DNA of 32,465 nt from the NCBI GenBank assembly GCA_963530615.1, contig CAUSDX010000015.1, forward strand, positions 1 to 32,465. Direction: 5' to 3'. How positions within the stretch are numbered: the first letter of the stretch is position 1; the number at the start of each line of letters is the position of its first letter. The notes beneath the pieces are model-generated. The model was not told the DNA's origin, did not search any database, and saw only the letters and a program-made list of their open reading frames with translations. This document shows, piece after piece, positions 23,664 to 32,153 of the stretch. Source of the DNA: JABCPE02 sp963530615 (GTDB lineage: Bacteria; Bacteroidota; Bacteroidia; Flavobacteriales; Weeksellaceae). The translations under genes and the position numbers were made by a program.

Positions 23664-25805
23664 ATGAAAAAACAGATTGTATTTCTATCGCTTTTGGTTG
23701 GAGTATTGGGGTATTCTCAAGAAAATTCAAAAGCAAAAACCTCTGAAAAACAAATAGAAGAAGTTACTTTTAAGAAAACGAAAAAGGCAGTGGAGCAGAA
23801 GGCCGACCGCACCATTTTTGATTTCTCAGAACAACCGAATCTTAATACAGGAACGGCTTTGGAAGGAATTAAAAAATTACCTGGTCTGATGAATTCTGAA
23901 TTGACAGGAATGGCATACCAAGGGAAGCCTTTGGCGGTGTATATGGATGGCCGACCGCTAAATATTACCAGTAAGGAGCTGAATGCTTTTTTGGAGGGAC
24001 TTCCTGCGAGTTCTATTGATAGGATAGAAGTGATAACGAACCCTGGTGCGGAATATCCTGCGACAGGTGGCGGAGCGATTATGAATATTATCACATCAAG
24101 GTCGGCTAAAAGTTATTTGACGGCTACCTATTCAGGGAGTTATTCATTCTCTAATTATGATAAATATCGTAATAAAACAAACCAATCCATATTGTTAAAT
24201 TCTAAAAATAAATGGTTCGGTTGGCAATTAAATACAGGAATGAACTATAGAGAAAGTATAGAGAACTCTATCATAGACGATATTTCTAATATATCTTCTG
24301 ATGGTATTTATAGGGGATATTTTGTAAGAACAGCTTTATCTTTTGATTTAGGACAAGATAGATTATTACTTAATTATAATCTTAATCATAATAATGGAGA
24401 TGTTGATTCTCGTAGTTTTGGGAGTTTAGCAAGAATGAATTATCATCAACAAGATGCATCAAAGACAAAGAGGTTGAGACAAGAAGGAGTGATTACTTAC
24501 CAAAAAAGATTTGATGATGCTGGGAAAAAGTTGGATTTTAAGTTGTCTTATGTAAATTCAAATAATGATTTTGAACAAGATAATTTATTTTTTGTTTCAG
24601 GAGGAGTATCTTCTACATTACCGAAATATGTTACGAGTTCTGATGCGAAAATGGCAGAATTTAGCGTTAATTACTCTCAAGATATCAATCTTTTGGATAT
24701 GGGTAAATTGATTTTAGGAGGGCTTTATGAGAGATTGGATTATGATACGGAAGCTTATGGTATTAGGAATTTGGATTATCAGAGACAGACTTTATCATCT
24801 TTTGCAGAGTTACAAACGACTAAAGGAAAATTTGATTTTATTTTAGGAGTGAGAGGTGAAGATTATGATATTAGTGGGGTTACTTATAATGCTCAAAGAG
24901 GGATTTATGATGATTTGAAAGCATTTAGAAAATATAAAATTTTCCCTAATGCGAGTGTGCAGTATAATGTTAATAAAATGGTCAATGTAGCTTTGAATTA
25001 TAATAAAAAAATTACATTACCAAGTATCAGTAGTCTTAATCCTAATGCGAGTGATTATACTAATGGTAGTTTTCGTAATACAGGAAATGCTTTTCTTCAA
25101 CCGACGATTTATGATAATGTAGGATTTAAAGTTTCAGCGTTTAATTACTTGTTTTTGAGTTATGATTTAGGATTTGTTCGTGATATCGTCTCTCAAAGAG
25201 TTACTCGCCAAGGGGATGTAGTTTCTATGATAAACGCTAATATCCCTTATCACAGAATACATGATATCGCCATGGGATTCCCAATTCCGCTGGATATATT
25301 TAAGAAACCAATGAAGGAAATCATGAGAGCAAATCCTGATAAGATGAATTTCTTATACTTCGTAACGGCTTATAATCTACAAGATATACCAGATGTGAAG
25401 GACAAACCTTTGTGGTATTTTAATACGAATGGGCAAATTTTATTGCCAAAGGATATTAAATTAAATATAAACTATACTTTTATACCGAGAGGAGCTGGAT
25501 ATTATTATTTTACAAGTGATTCTCCGATGTCTCATCAGTTAGATTTAACTTTATCTAAAAAATTTATGAAAGACAGATTGAGTGTTTCTCTCTTTGCAGA
25601 GGATATATTTAATACGAATTATGGGAACTTTTATTCAAGAGCTCAAGTCCCAAATGTGAGAATATACATGAAAGAGGATACTCGTATATTCGGGATTTCT
25701 GTAAATTATAAAATTCCAACTAAAAATAAATTAGCAAAAGAAAATTCGAATCTATTGCTAGAAAATAAAAAAGAAGAAAGTGGAGGTGGGTTAATTTCAA
25801 AATAA
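23664..25805 (+). CDS. TonB-dependent receptor / outer-membrane beta-barrel protein
   Basis: A 713-residue outer-membrane receptor. The signal peptide (KKQIVFLSLLVGVLGYSQ) is followed by a short linker, the plug with LEGIKKLPGL, PLAVYMDGRPL and SIDRIEVITNPGAEYPATGGGAIMNIIT, and then a long barrel from about residue 150. It belongs to the plug-plus-OMP_b-brl_3 class without an N-terminal carboxypeptidase-like domain. I prefer the ATG at 23664 over an in-frame TTG at 23631, which lies inside the promoter. The C-terminus carries an unusual extension after the last strand (GISVNYKIP, then a KENSN...GGGLISK tail). It is probably energised by the TonB operon at 8618-11588. The substrate is unknown. 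It lies 76 bases after the winged-helix gene, with its own promoter. Confidence 0.93.
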   Translation: MKKQIVFLSLLVGVLGYSQENSKAKTSEKQIEEVTFKKTKKAVEQKADRTIFDFSEQPNLNTGTALEGIKKLPGLMNSELTGMAYQGKPLAVYMDGRPLNITSKELNAFLEGLPASSIDRIEVITNPGAEYPATGGGAIMNIITSRSAKSYLTATYSGSYSFSNYDKYRNKTNQSILLNSKNKWFGWQLNTGMNYRESIENSIIDDISNISSDGIYRGYFVRTALSFDLGQDRLLLNYNLNHNNGDVDSRSFGSLARMNYHQQDASKTKRLRQEGVITYQKRFDDAGKKLDFKLSYVNSNNDFEQDNLFFVSGGVSSTLPKYVTSSDAKMAEFSVNYSQDINLLDMGKLILGGLYERLDYDTEAYGIRNLDYQRQTLSSFAELQTTKGKFDFILGVRGEDYDISGVTYNAQRGIYDDLKAFRKYKIFPNASVQYNVNKMVNVALNYNKKITLPSISSLNPNASDYTNGSFRNTGNAFLQPTIYDNVGFKVSAFNYLFLSYDLGFVRDIVSQRVTRQGDVVSMINANIPYHRIHDIAMGFPIPLDIFKKPMKEIMRANPDKMNFLYFVTAYNLQDIPDVKDKPLWYFNTNGQILLPKDIKLNINYTFIPRGAGYYYFTSDSPMSHQLDLTLSKKFMKDRLSVSLFAEDIFNTNYGNFYSRAQVPNVRIYMKEDTRIFGISVNYKIPTKNKLAKENSNLLLENKKEESGGGLISK

Positions 25806-25807
25806 AT

Positions 25808-25843
25808 AAAAAAGGCTGTTATTATTAACTAACAGCCTTTTTT
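25808..25843. terminator. Bidirectional terminator between convergent genes
   Basis: A perfect 14-bp stem from AAAAAAGGCTGTTA (25808-25821) and TAACAGCCTTTTTT (25830-25843) with an 8-base loop. It has A/T runs on both sides, so it can end transcription of the receptor gene (plus) and of the small outer-membrane protein gene (minus). Confidence 0.92.
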
Positions 25844-25846
25844 ATT

Positions 25847-26347
25847 TTAGTTCAAATCAAATGCTACACCTACTTGGAAGTTAAATTGATTATTTAGATA
25901 ATCATATATTTTGGGGCTACTATTGTATCTTGCAATAGGGAAACCGATTTCTGAATAAATACCTACACCTCTTTTAAAGAAGTATCTTGCACCCACATGA
26001 GCTCCAAAGTTTTTAAGGCTTAAATCAAGTCCAGGGTAGAGATCTATTTGAGAAGGAATATTTAGAACTCTGCCTAAATGAACATTAAAACGCCCTTTAA
26101 TGTCTATTCTATCTCCAAATTTAGCCTTTTTCTCTCCAACCAACTTAGCTGAAAGAAGATATCCAGCTTGTACCCCTACGGAGATGCTCTCTCCTAAACC
26201 ATAATCTGCTCCTGCGGAGATGCCCGTTCCTCCATCTTGGAAATTTACACCAACATAAGCTCTTTGATCATCTCTCCCAGTGAAAGATTCTTGAGCATAA
26301 AATAATGTAGTAGTTGCTAAAAATAATCCTGAAATGATTTTTTTCAT
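25847..26347 (-). CDS. Small outer-membrane beta-barrel protein
   Basis: A 166-residue exported protein. Its signal peptide has the core IISGLFLATTTLFYAQ. The remainder alternates hydrophobic and polar residues in barrel style: YVGVNFQDGGTGISAGADYGLG, ISVGVQAGYLLSAK, FGAHVGARYFFKRGVGIYSEIGFP, and a terminal strand NFQVGVAFDLN ending close to the stop. It looks like a short eight-stranded outer-membrane protein of a Flavobacteriia-specific type. I cannot name it. It follows mscS by 74 bases. A TATTTTTG at 26365-26372 (minus) could be its own -7 element. Confidence 0.82.
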   Translation of the reverse strand: MKKIISGLFLATTTLFYAQESFTGRDDQRAYVGVNFQDGGTGISAGADYGLGESISVGVQAGYLLSAKLVGEKKAKFGDRIDIKGRFNVHLGRVLNIPSQIDLYPGLDLSLKNFGAHVGARYFFKRGVGIYSEIGFPIARYNSSPKIYDYLNNQFNFQVGVAFDLN

Positions 26348-26421
26348 ATATCTATAATTTTTGACAAAAATAAAAATATTTTTAAAATTAAGAGAAAAAA
26401 GATAGAGTAATTAGTATTTTA

Positions 26422-27246
26422 TCAAGATTTTGGATTGTAATCTATGGTCGTAATAGGATAAGGGATATTTATATTATGTTCTCTGAACTTGTATAATATA
26501 TTCATTCTAATATCGCTTTTTATTTGATTGATACCAAAAGGATTTTTAACCGAAAAATATAATTTTAAATTTAGTGAGGAATCGCCAAAATCTACTAATC
26601 TTACATAAGGTTTGGGCATATCTGAAATATTAGGGTTTTCTTCGGCTGCGGAGATAAGAAGTTTTTGAGCAAGTTCTACATTAGTGTCATATGATACCCC
26701 AATATCTATGGCAAAAGAGTTAAGATTGTTGGAAGAAGAATAGTTGATAAGTTCATTTTTAGTAAGTGTGGAGTTTGGAAATATAATAGTTCTATAATCA
26801 GTGGTTTGTAGATGAGTAGTTCTCATTTTGATATGGGTAACTTTTCCCATGACTCCATCAATGTCTAAAATATCACCTACACGGATACTTCTTTCAAATA
26901 AGATGATAATCCCTGAAATGAAATCTAAAAATAGATTTTGCAGCCCTAAACCTATCCCTACTAAAATTACACTAGACCCCATCAAAAGAGGAGAGATATT
27001 GATCCCTAAAATATTCATTGAACTAAAGAAGCTAATGATAATAACGAGATAATAACTTACTTGATGTAGGGCGTATTTTGTTCCTTGATCAAATCGCTTG
27101 GATTGGTTGAGGTGTTTTTGAATGAATTTTTCTACTAAAAAAGCAATAATAAAAATACTCATTACTTCCAAAATTTCATAAACATAAAGATGAAAATGAT
27201 GAATATTAATAACTTTGTATTCTAAAAAAGCTCTTAAATTTTCCAT
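26422..27246 (-). CDS. Mechanosensitive ion channel, MscS family
   Basis: A 274-residue small-conductance mechanosensitive channel. Two N-terminal helices (about 22-40 and 61-80) are followed by the pore-lining third helix around ILVGIGLGLQNLFLDFISGIIILFE. The MscS beta domain comes next (RVGDILDIDGVMGKVTHIKMRTTHLQT, then RTIIFPNSTLTKNELINYS), and finally a C-terminal alpha/beta domain. It opens under membrane tension to release solutes on hypo-osmotic shock. It lies 27 bases after the Prc-like protease gene and is probably co-transcribed with it. Confidence 0.93.
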   Translation of the reverse strand: MENLRAFLEYKVINIHHFHLYVYEILEVMSIFIIAFLVEKFIQKHLNQSKRFDQGTKYALHQVSYYLVIIISFFSSMNILGINISPLLMGSSVILVGIGLGLQNLFLDFISGIIILFERSIRVGDILDIDGVMGKVTHIKMRTTHLQTTDYRTIIFPNSTLTKNELINYSSSNNLNSFAIDIGVSYDTNVELAQKLLISAAEENPNISDMPKPYVRLVDFGDSSLNLKLYFSVKNPFGINQIKSDIRMNILYKFREHNINIPYPITTIDYNPKS

Positions 27247-27273
27247 TATTTTAAAATGATTATTTAGTTAGTG

Positions 27274-29394
27274 TTATTTTATTTCTGAAATTACATTTAT
27301 TGCTTCTTTCAAGTAAATGTCTTTTCTAAGATTTTTTATCCAAGATTCGCTTTTTTGTTTGAATGCAGTATCTTTTTTGGTACGATTTTCTTCATCGCTA
27401 TGAAGCGTGAATTTAAGTTGATTATCATATTTAGATAAGAGTTTGAATTTTTTAATATGTTCTTTTCTGTTTTTCATGAGCTCCATAAATTTTGTTAGAT
27501 TCAAGGCGATTTTCTCTTCTTTATCTAGTTTTTCTCTCCATAGGGCAGATTCTTGTAATAGTTGGTAAATATTGTCATTCGCTAATCTTTTTTGGCTGTT
27601 ATTTAATAATTTTTGTAAATTTAGAGAATAACTAGAAGAGAAATTCGCGGTTGGGATTTGATCCCAAGGTAGAGCATTTTCCTTATATTTTTCACCAATT
27701 TCTGCATAAGTAAAAAGCCCTTTCATAGGAATATCGGCATCTACTCCTTTTAATTGAGTTGATTTTCCATTAATTCTATAAAATTTTTGAATGGTTAATT
27801 TTAAGGAACCAAAATCATCACTCGTTCTCATGAATCGATTAAATTCAATGAAAGTCTGAACAGTTCCTTTTCCATAGGAATGTGGAGATCCGAGAACTAC
27901 ACCTCGCTGATAATCTTTTACAGCACCAGCTAAAATTTCAGATGCAGAGGCGGAAAATTCACTTTGCATAATGAGTAACGGTCCGTCCCAAATAGGAGTG
28001 TTTGAGCGATTTCTCAAGATATCAATTTTACCACTGCCATCTTTTACTTGTACTACAGGACCGTTTTTTATAAAAAGTCCCATAATATCTACTACCTCGG
28101 TGAGAGCACCACCTCCATTACTACGAACATCAAGGATTATACCTTTAATATTTTTAGCTTTAAGTTTTAGGATTTCGGCTTTCACATCATCGGAGGCGTT
28201 TCTGCCATTAGGGTTTTCAAAATCAGCATTAAAACTTGGTAAATAAATATACCCAAATTTATCTCCATTAGGATTATTAATGACGATACTTCTTGCAAAG
28301 GTGTCTTCTATAGATACCTCCTCACGAATGAGTTTTACTTCTTTAATGCTTCCGTCTTTCTTTTGTAAGGTTAGTACTACTTCTGTATTTTTTTCTCCGC
28401 GAATAAGTCGTACTGCTTCATCTACAAGCATTCCTACTACATTGGTATGTTCTTCGTTAGGTTTGGCTTTTACCTTTAATATTTTATCCCCTTCAGAAAT
28501 TTGTTTTGACTTCCAAGCGGGAGCACCTACTACCAGAGGTCCCATGTATAGATAGCCTTTTTTCTCTTGAATTTGGGCTCCTATTCCTATTACTTTTCCT
28601 GCAAAATTAGTGTCAAAATCTTCTTTGTCTTTGGGAGAAAAATAGTTGGTGTGTGGGTCAAAAACTTCAGTATAAGCATTCATATATACACTGAACCAAT
28701 CCATTTTTTTTCTTTTCTTAAATCTCTTAAAAGTGTGAGAAATAAGTTCTTTAATTTCCTCTGTAGCTTTATTTTTCTTTTCCTCCAAAGAAAGAGTTTT
28801 TACATTAATGGTATCTTTTAGACGATGGGTAATGACAGAATCTCTTTTTTCTTTTTGAGCTTCTTCCTTGCTGGTCATAGTCTCTATTTCTTGAAGGATA
28901 TTATACTTGATGTATTTTTTCCATTCGTCATAAAGTTCTTCTTTGTTGGCAGGATGTTTTTTAAGTTTAGGTTCAAGTATAAATTCTTCATCTTCATTAA
29001 GATTAATAGGTTTGCTGAAGATATCTTGTGTCATTTTATCAATCTCATCTACACGCTCATATAGGCGGTCTATGGTTTGTTTGTAGAAAATCAAATCCCC
29101 TTTATTAAGATAATCATCTAAAAGATTTCTGTGTTTAGCAAACTCATCCATATCAGACTGTAAAAAATATTTTTTTGTAGGGTCTATGGATTCGAAATAG
29201 TTATTATAAACTTCTTCAGAATAGGCATCATTGATAGGCTTAGGGGCGTAATGAAAAGATAGTGCGTTCTTGACATTTATCATAATGATATGCATTTTGT
29301 CATCATCATTTTGAGGTGAATTAAAGCAAAACATCAATGACATCAATGGGACGAAAAGAAGAATTTTATTCAGTTTTGAAAATTTTTGAATCAT
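27274..29394 (-). CDS. prc: Carboxy-terminal (tail-specific) processing protease, S41 family
   Basis: A 706-residue periplasmic protease of the Prc/CtpA type. The N-terminal signal segment (ILLFVPLMSLMFCFNS) could be a lipoprotein-type or ordinary signal. The Prc N-terminal helical domain with DEFAKHRNLLDDYL follows, then a PDZ domain (VIGIGAQIQEKKGYLYMGPLVVGAPAW), and the S41 core. FSASASEILAGAVKDY at 480-495 carries Ser483 and Asp494, with Lys509 in YGKGTVQ, matching the Ser-Asp-Lys of E. coli Prc. A DUF3340-like C-terminal region follows. It trims C-termini of envelope proteins. It is divergent from surE. A TAAATTTG lies 32 bases upstream of its ATG. Confidence 0.95.
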   Translation of the reverse strand: MIQKFSKLNKILLFVPLMSLMFCFNSPQNDDDKMHIIMINVKNALSFHYAPKPINDAYSEEVYNNYFESIDPTKKYFLQSDMDEFAKHRNLLDDYLNKGDLIFYKQTIDRLYERVDEIDKMTQDIFSKPINLNEDEEFILEPKLKKHPANKEELYDEWKKYIKYNILQEIETMTSKEEAQKEKRDSVITHRLKDTINVKTLSLEEKKNKATEEIKELISHTFKRFKKRKKMDWFSVYMNAYTEVFDPHTNYFSPKDKEDFDTNFAGKVIGIGAQIQEKKGYLYMGPLVVGAPAWKSKQISEGDKILKVKAKPNEEHTNVVGMLVDEAVRLIRGEKNTEVVLTLQKKDGSIKEVKLIREEVSIEDTFARSIVINNPNGDKFGYIYLPSFNADFENPNGRNASDDVKAEILKLKAKNIKGIILDVRSNGGGALTEVVDIMGLFIKNGPVVQVKDGSGKIDILRNRSNTPIWDGPLLIMQSEFSASASEILAGAVKDYQRGVVLGSPHSYGKGTVQTFIEFNRFMRTSDDFGSLKLTIQKFYRINGKSTQLKGVDADIPMKGLFTYAEIGEKYKENALPWDQIPTANFSSSYSLNLQKLLNNSQKRLANDNIYQLLQESALWREKLDKEEKIALNLTKFMELMKNRKEHIKKFKLLSKYDNQLKFTLHSDEENRTKKDTAFKQKSESWIKNLRKDIYLKEAINVISEIK

Positions 29395-29425
29395 AATTTA
29401 ATGTGAAAATTTAATTTTGAAACAT

Positions 29426-29433
29426 CAAATTTA
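29426..29433 (-). promoter_or_regulatory. Candidate -7 element of the prc-mscS unit
   Basis: TAAATTTG on the minus strand matches TAnnTTTG and gives a leader of about 25 bases. A TTTG 12 bases upstream is too close to act as a standard -33, so the call is tentative. Confidence 0.35.
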
Positions 29434-29493
29434 AGACCTTATTTTCAAATCTCCCTAATTTTTATTTATTTTGTTGAAAATTTTAAGAAAATT

Positions 29494-30267
29494 ATGCAGA
29501 CAAAAGATAAAAAACCTCTGATTTTAGTTACCAATGATGATGGTATTACAGCCCCAGGAATTCGTAAATTAGTAGAAATTATGAATGAGATAGGAGAGGT
29601 AGTGGTAGTGGCACCTGATTCTCCACAAAGTGGTAAAGGTCATGCGATTACTATTAACTCTACACTTATGGTAGAAGAAATAAAAATGGACGGACTACAG
29701 AGAGATTTTGCGTGTAGTGGAACGCCTGTGGATTGTGTGAAACTAGCTCTTGATAAGGTTTTGACACGCCGACCAGATTTAGTAGTTTCGGGAATTAATC
29801 ATGGTTCTAATTCTTCTATCAATGTGATTTATTCTGGTACAATGTCCGCCGCTGTTGAGGCTGGAGTAGAGGGACTACCTGCAATTGGCTTTTCTCTATT
29901 GGATTATAGTTTTGAAGCTGATTTTGACCAGGCGAGAGATTTTATCAAAGAAATAGTATTGAAGACTTTAGAGAATCCAATGCCAGAGGGAATAGTGTTG
30001 AATGTTAATATCCCTAAATTAAAAAAGGAAGAAATTAAAGGAATTAAAATTTGTAGACAAGCTAAGGCTAAATGGGAAGAAAATTTTGATGAAAGAATTA
30101 ATCCGCAAGGTAAAAAGTATTATTGGCTTACAGGTTATTTTAATAATATGGATGATGGGACAGATGCAGATGAAACAGCCTTGATTGATGGATATATAAG
30201 TATTGTTCCTGTGAAATTTGACCTTACAGGGTATGAATATATGGATAGGTTGAGAACGATTTATTAA
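29494..30267 (+). CDS. surE: 5'/3'-nucleotidase SurE
   Basis: SurE, 257 residues, is a metal-dependent phosphatase that removes phosphate from nucleoside monophosphates in the cytoplasm. The metal site is LVTNDDGITAPGI (11-23) with the adjacent Asp pair. SGTPVDCVKLAL and LVVSGINHGSNSSINVIYSGTMSAA are the remaining signature stretches. The length is the usual one. It is followed 29 bases later by the LpxL-type gene on the same strand, a linkage that may reflect shared transcription rather than shared function. Confidence 0.96.
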   Translation: MQTKDKKPLILVTNDDGITAPGIRKLVEIMNEIGEVVVVAPDSPQSGKGHAITINSTLMVEEIKMDGLQRDFACSGTPVDCVKLALDKVLTRRPDLVVSGINHGSNSSINVIYSGTMSAAVEAGVEGLPAIGFSLLDYSFEADFDQARDFIKEIVLKTLENPMPEGIVLNVNIPKLKKEEIKGIKICRQAKAKWEENFDERINPQGKKYYWLTGYFNNMDDGTDADETALIDGYISIVPVKFDLTGYEYMDRLRTIY

Positions 30268-30296
30268 ATATAATTTATAAGTTTAAAAAAGTAGTT

Positions 30297-31175
30297 TTGA
30301 AACGAATTTTATCTGGGATTATTTATTGGGCATCAAAATTGCCTTTGAGGATTTTGTACATCTTTTCAGACTTAATATTTGTTTTGAATTTTTATATTAT
30401 AAGGTATCGTAAACAGGTGGTGTATGAAAACCTTAAAAAAGCATTTCCAGAAAAGTCAGAACAAGAAATTTATAAAATTCAGAGAGAATTTTTTGTTAAT
30501 TTTTCTGACTATATTGTGGAGATGTTGAAAGCTGTTTCTATTAGTGAGAAGGAGTTGAAAATTCGTGTTCAGCATATTAATAAGGATTTATTTTTCCAAG
30601 TAAAAAAGGAAAAAAAAAATACGATATTATTAGCAGGGCATATTTTTAATTGGGAATGGATGAATGCTTTGGCTACTATGATCCCTCAGGAAAATTGTTT
30701 TCCTGTATACAGGAAAATTAATAGTGGTTTTTGGGAAGAAGCTGTAAAAGGGATAAGAAATAGATTTGGGAATAAGTCATTGACTTCAGATGAGGTGCTT
30801 CGGCATATTTTGAGAACACCAATAGATGGCAACTCTATCTATATGTTTATAGCTGACCAGTCTCCCTTTCGTGAGGATATCAATTATGGACTAAATTTTT
30901 TGAACCAAAAAACGCCTGTTTTTATTGGTTATGATAAAATTTCTCAAAAATTAGATTTTGCATTTATCTATTGTGAAATGAAAAAGGTGAAGAGAGGGTA
31001 TTATCAAGTTAATTATCATAGAATTTTACCTGATGATGATAAGTTTAAGGAATATGAAGTGGTAAGAAAATTTCATAAAATGTTGGAAGATACGATTAAC
31101 AAAAGACCAAGTAATTGGCTTTGGTCTCATAAAAGATGGAAAAATCAAGAGAGAATAAAAAAATATGAACCTTAA
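30297..31175 (+). CDS. LpxL/HtrB-type lipid A acyltransferase, TTG start
   Basis: A 292-residue lysophospholipid/lipid A acyltransferase family protein. A membrane-proximal N-terminus (MKRILSGIIYWASKLPLRILYIFSDLIF) is followed by the catalytic GHIFNWEW with His115 and Glu120 (HX4E) and by FIADQSPF. It should add a secondary acyl chain to lipid A at the inner membrane. The first codon is TTG at 30297. The N-terminus it gives matches the family, and the next in-frame ATG lies deep inside the conserved region (before LKAVSISEKE), so a non-ATG start is needed. The next gene's ATG follows the stop directly. Confidence 0.9.
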   Translation: MKRILSGIIYWASKLPLRILYIFSDLIFVLNFYIIRYRKQVVYENLKKAFPEKSEQEIYKIQREFFVNFSDYIVEMLKAVSISEKELKIRVQHINKDLFFQVKKEKKNTILLAGHIFNWEWMNALATMIPQENCFPVYRKINSGFWEEAVKGIRNRFGNKSLTSDEVLRHILRTPIDGNSIYMFIADQSPFREDINYGLNFLNQKTPVFIGYDKISQKLDFAFIYCEMKKVKRGYYQVNYHRILPDDDKFKEYEVVRKFHKMLEDTINKRPSNWLWSHKRWKNQERIKKYEP

Positions 31176-32153
31176 ATGAAAAGGGTTGCAGTTGCTATAT
31201 TAAATTGGAATGGAAAACATTGGTTGGAAAAATTTCTGCCCAATGTTTTGAGATATTCGAATCAAGCACAAATTTATATAATAGATAATGCGTCTAATGA
31301 TGATAGTATAAATTTTGTTCAAGAAAATTTTCCACAAGTTAAAATTATTTCTAATAAAGAAAATTTAGGTTTTACCGAAGGATATAATCAAGGCTTAAAG
31401 CAAATTGATGAGGAAATTTATTGTTTACTCAATTCCGATGTAGAAGTCACAGAAGGATGGTTGAATCCTATTTTAGCTTTATTTGAAATGGATAAGGATG
31501 TTGCAGTAATCCAACCTAAGATTTTAGACTATAACAAGAAAACCCATTTTGAATTTGCGGGAGCTGGAGGTGGTTTGATTGATAATTTGGGGTATACTTA
31601 TTGTAGAGGACGGCTTTTTGAAAGTATTGAAGAGGATTTAGGACAATATGATGACGAGACTCAAATTTTTTGGGCTTCGGGTTGTTGCTTTTTTATTCGT
31701 AGAGAAGATTTTTGGCAAGTTGGTGGTTTTGATAGTAATTTTTTTGCCCATCAAGAAGAGATAGATTTATGCTGGAGATTAAACAATTTAGGACGAAAAG
31801 TTTTTTATACAGGGAAATCTTTGGTTTACCATGTAGGAGGTGGGACACTTAACAAGCAAAATCCACGAAAAACATTTTTAAATATTAGAAATAATTTATT
31901 GATGTTACTAAAAAATCTACCATGGAAGTTCGCAATATGGGTTATTCCATTTCGTCTATTTTTGGATTTTTGGGCTGCTTTATATTTTGGATATCGAGAT
32001 GGAAAGAAGCACTTTTGGGCTGTATTCAAAGCTCATATTAGTTTCTATATTTATGCAATAAGAACTATTAGATTGAGAAGTAAGATACAAAAATCAAATT
32101 ATTATTATTCCAAATACATTGTGTTTCATCATTTTCTATGTAATAAGGGTTGA
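31176..32153 (+). CDS. Glycosyltransferase family 2, rhamnosyltransferase-like
   Basis: A 325-residue GT2 protein. VAVAILNWNGKHWLEKFLP starts the GT-A domain, followed by YIIDNASNDDS, NKENLGFTEGYNQGL and the metal-binding LNSDVEVTEGWL. An acceptor-side block follows (WASGCCFFIRREDFWQVGGFD and FAHQEEIDLCWRLNNLGRKVFY), typical of WbbL/rhamnosyltransferase-like enzymes. The C-terminal region holds hydrophobic helices (IWVIPFRLFLDFWAALYFGY) that may bind the membrane. It begins immediately after the LpxL-like gene stop, so the two are co-transcribed and probably modify LPS or another envelope glycan. The actual sugar is unknown. Confidence 0.93.
   Translation: MKRVAVAILNWNGKHWLEKFLPNVLRYSNQAQIYIIDNASNDDSINFVQENFPQVKIISNKENLGFTEGYNQGLKQIDEEIYCLLNSDVEVTEGWLNPILALFEMDKDVAVIQPKILDYNKKTHFEFAGAGGGLIDNLGYTYCRGRLFESIEEDLGQYDDETQIFWASGCCFFIRREDFWQVGGFDSNFFAHQEEIDLCWRLNNLGRKVFYTGKSLVYHVGGGTLNKQNPRKTFLNIRNNLLMLLKNLPWKFAIWVIPFRLFLDFWAALYFGYRDGKKHFWAVFKAHISFYIYAIRTIRLRSKIQKSNYYYSKYIVFHHFLCNKG

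Noticed and set aside
28567..29064. Two Phe/Lys-rich plus-strand frames opposite the prc gene
   Set aside because: They are antisense shadows of Lys/Glu-rich coding sequence (AAA/GAA codons read as TTT/TTC). No start context or homology pattern is visible.
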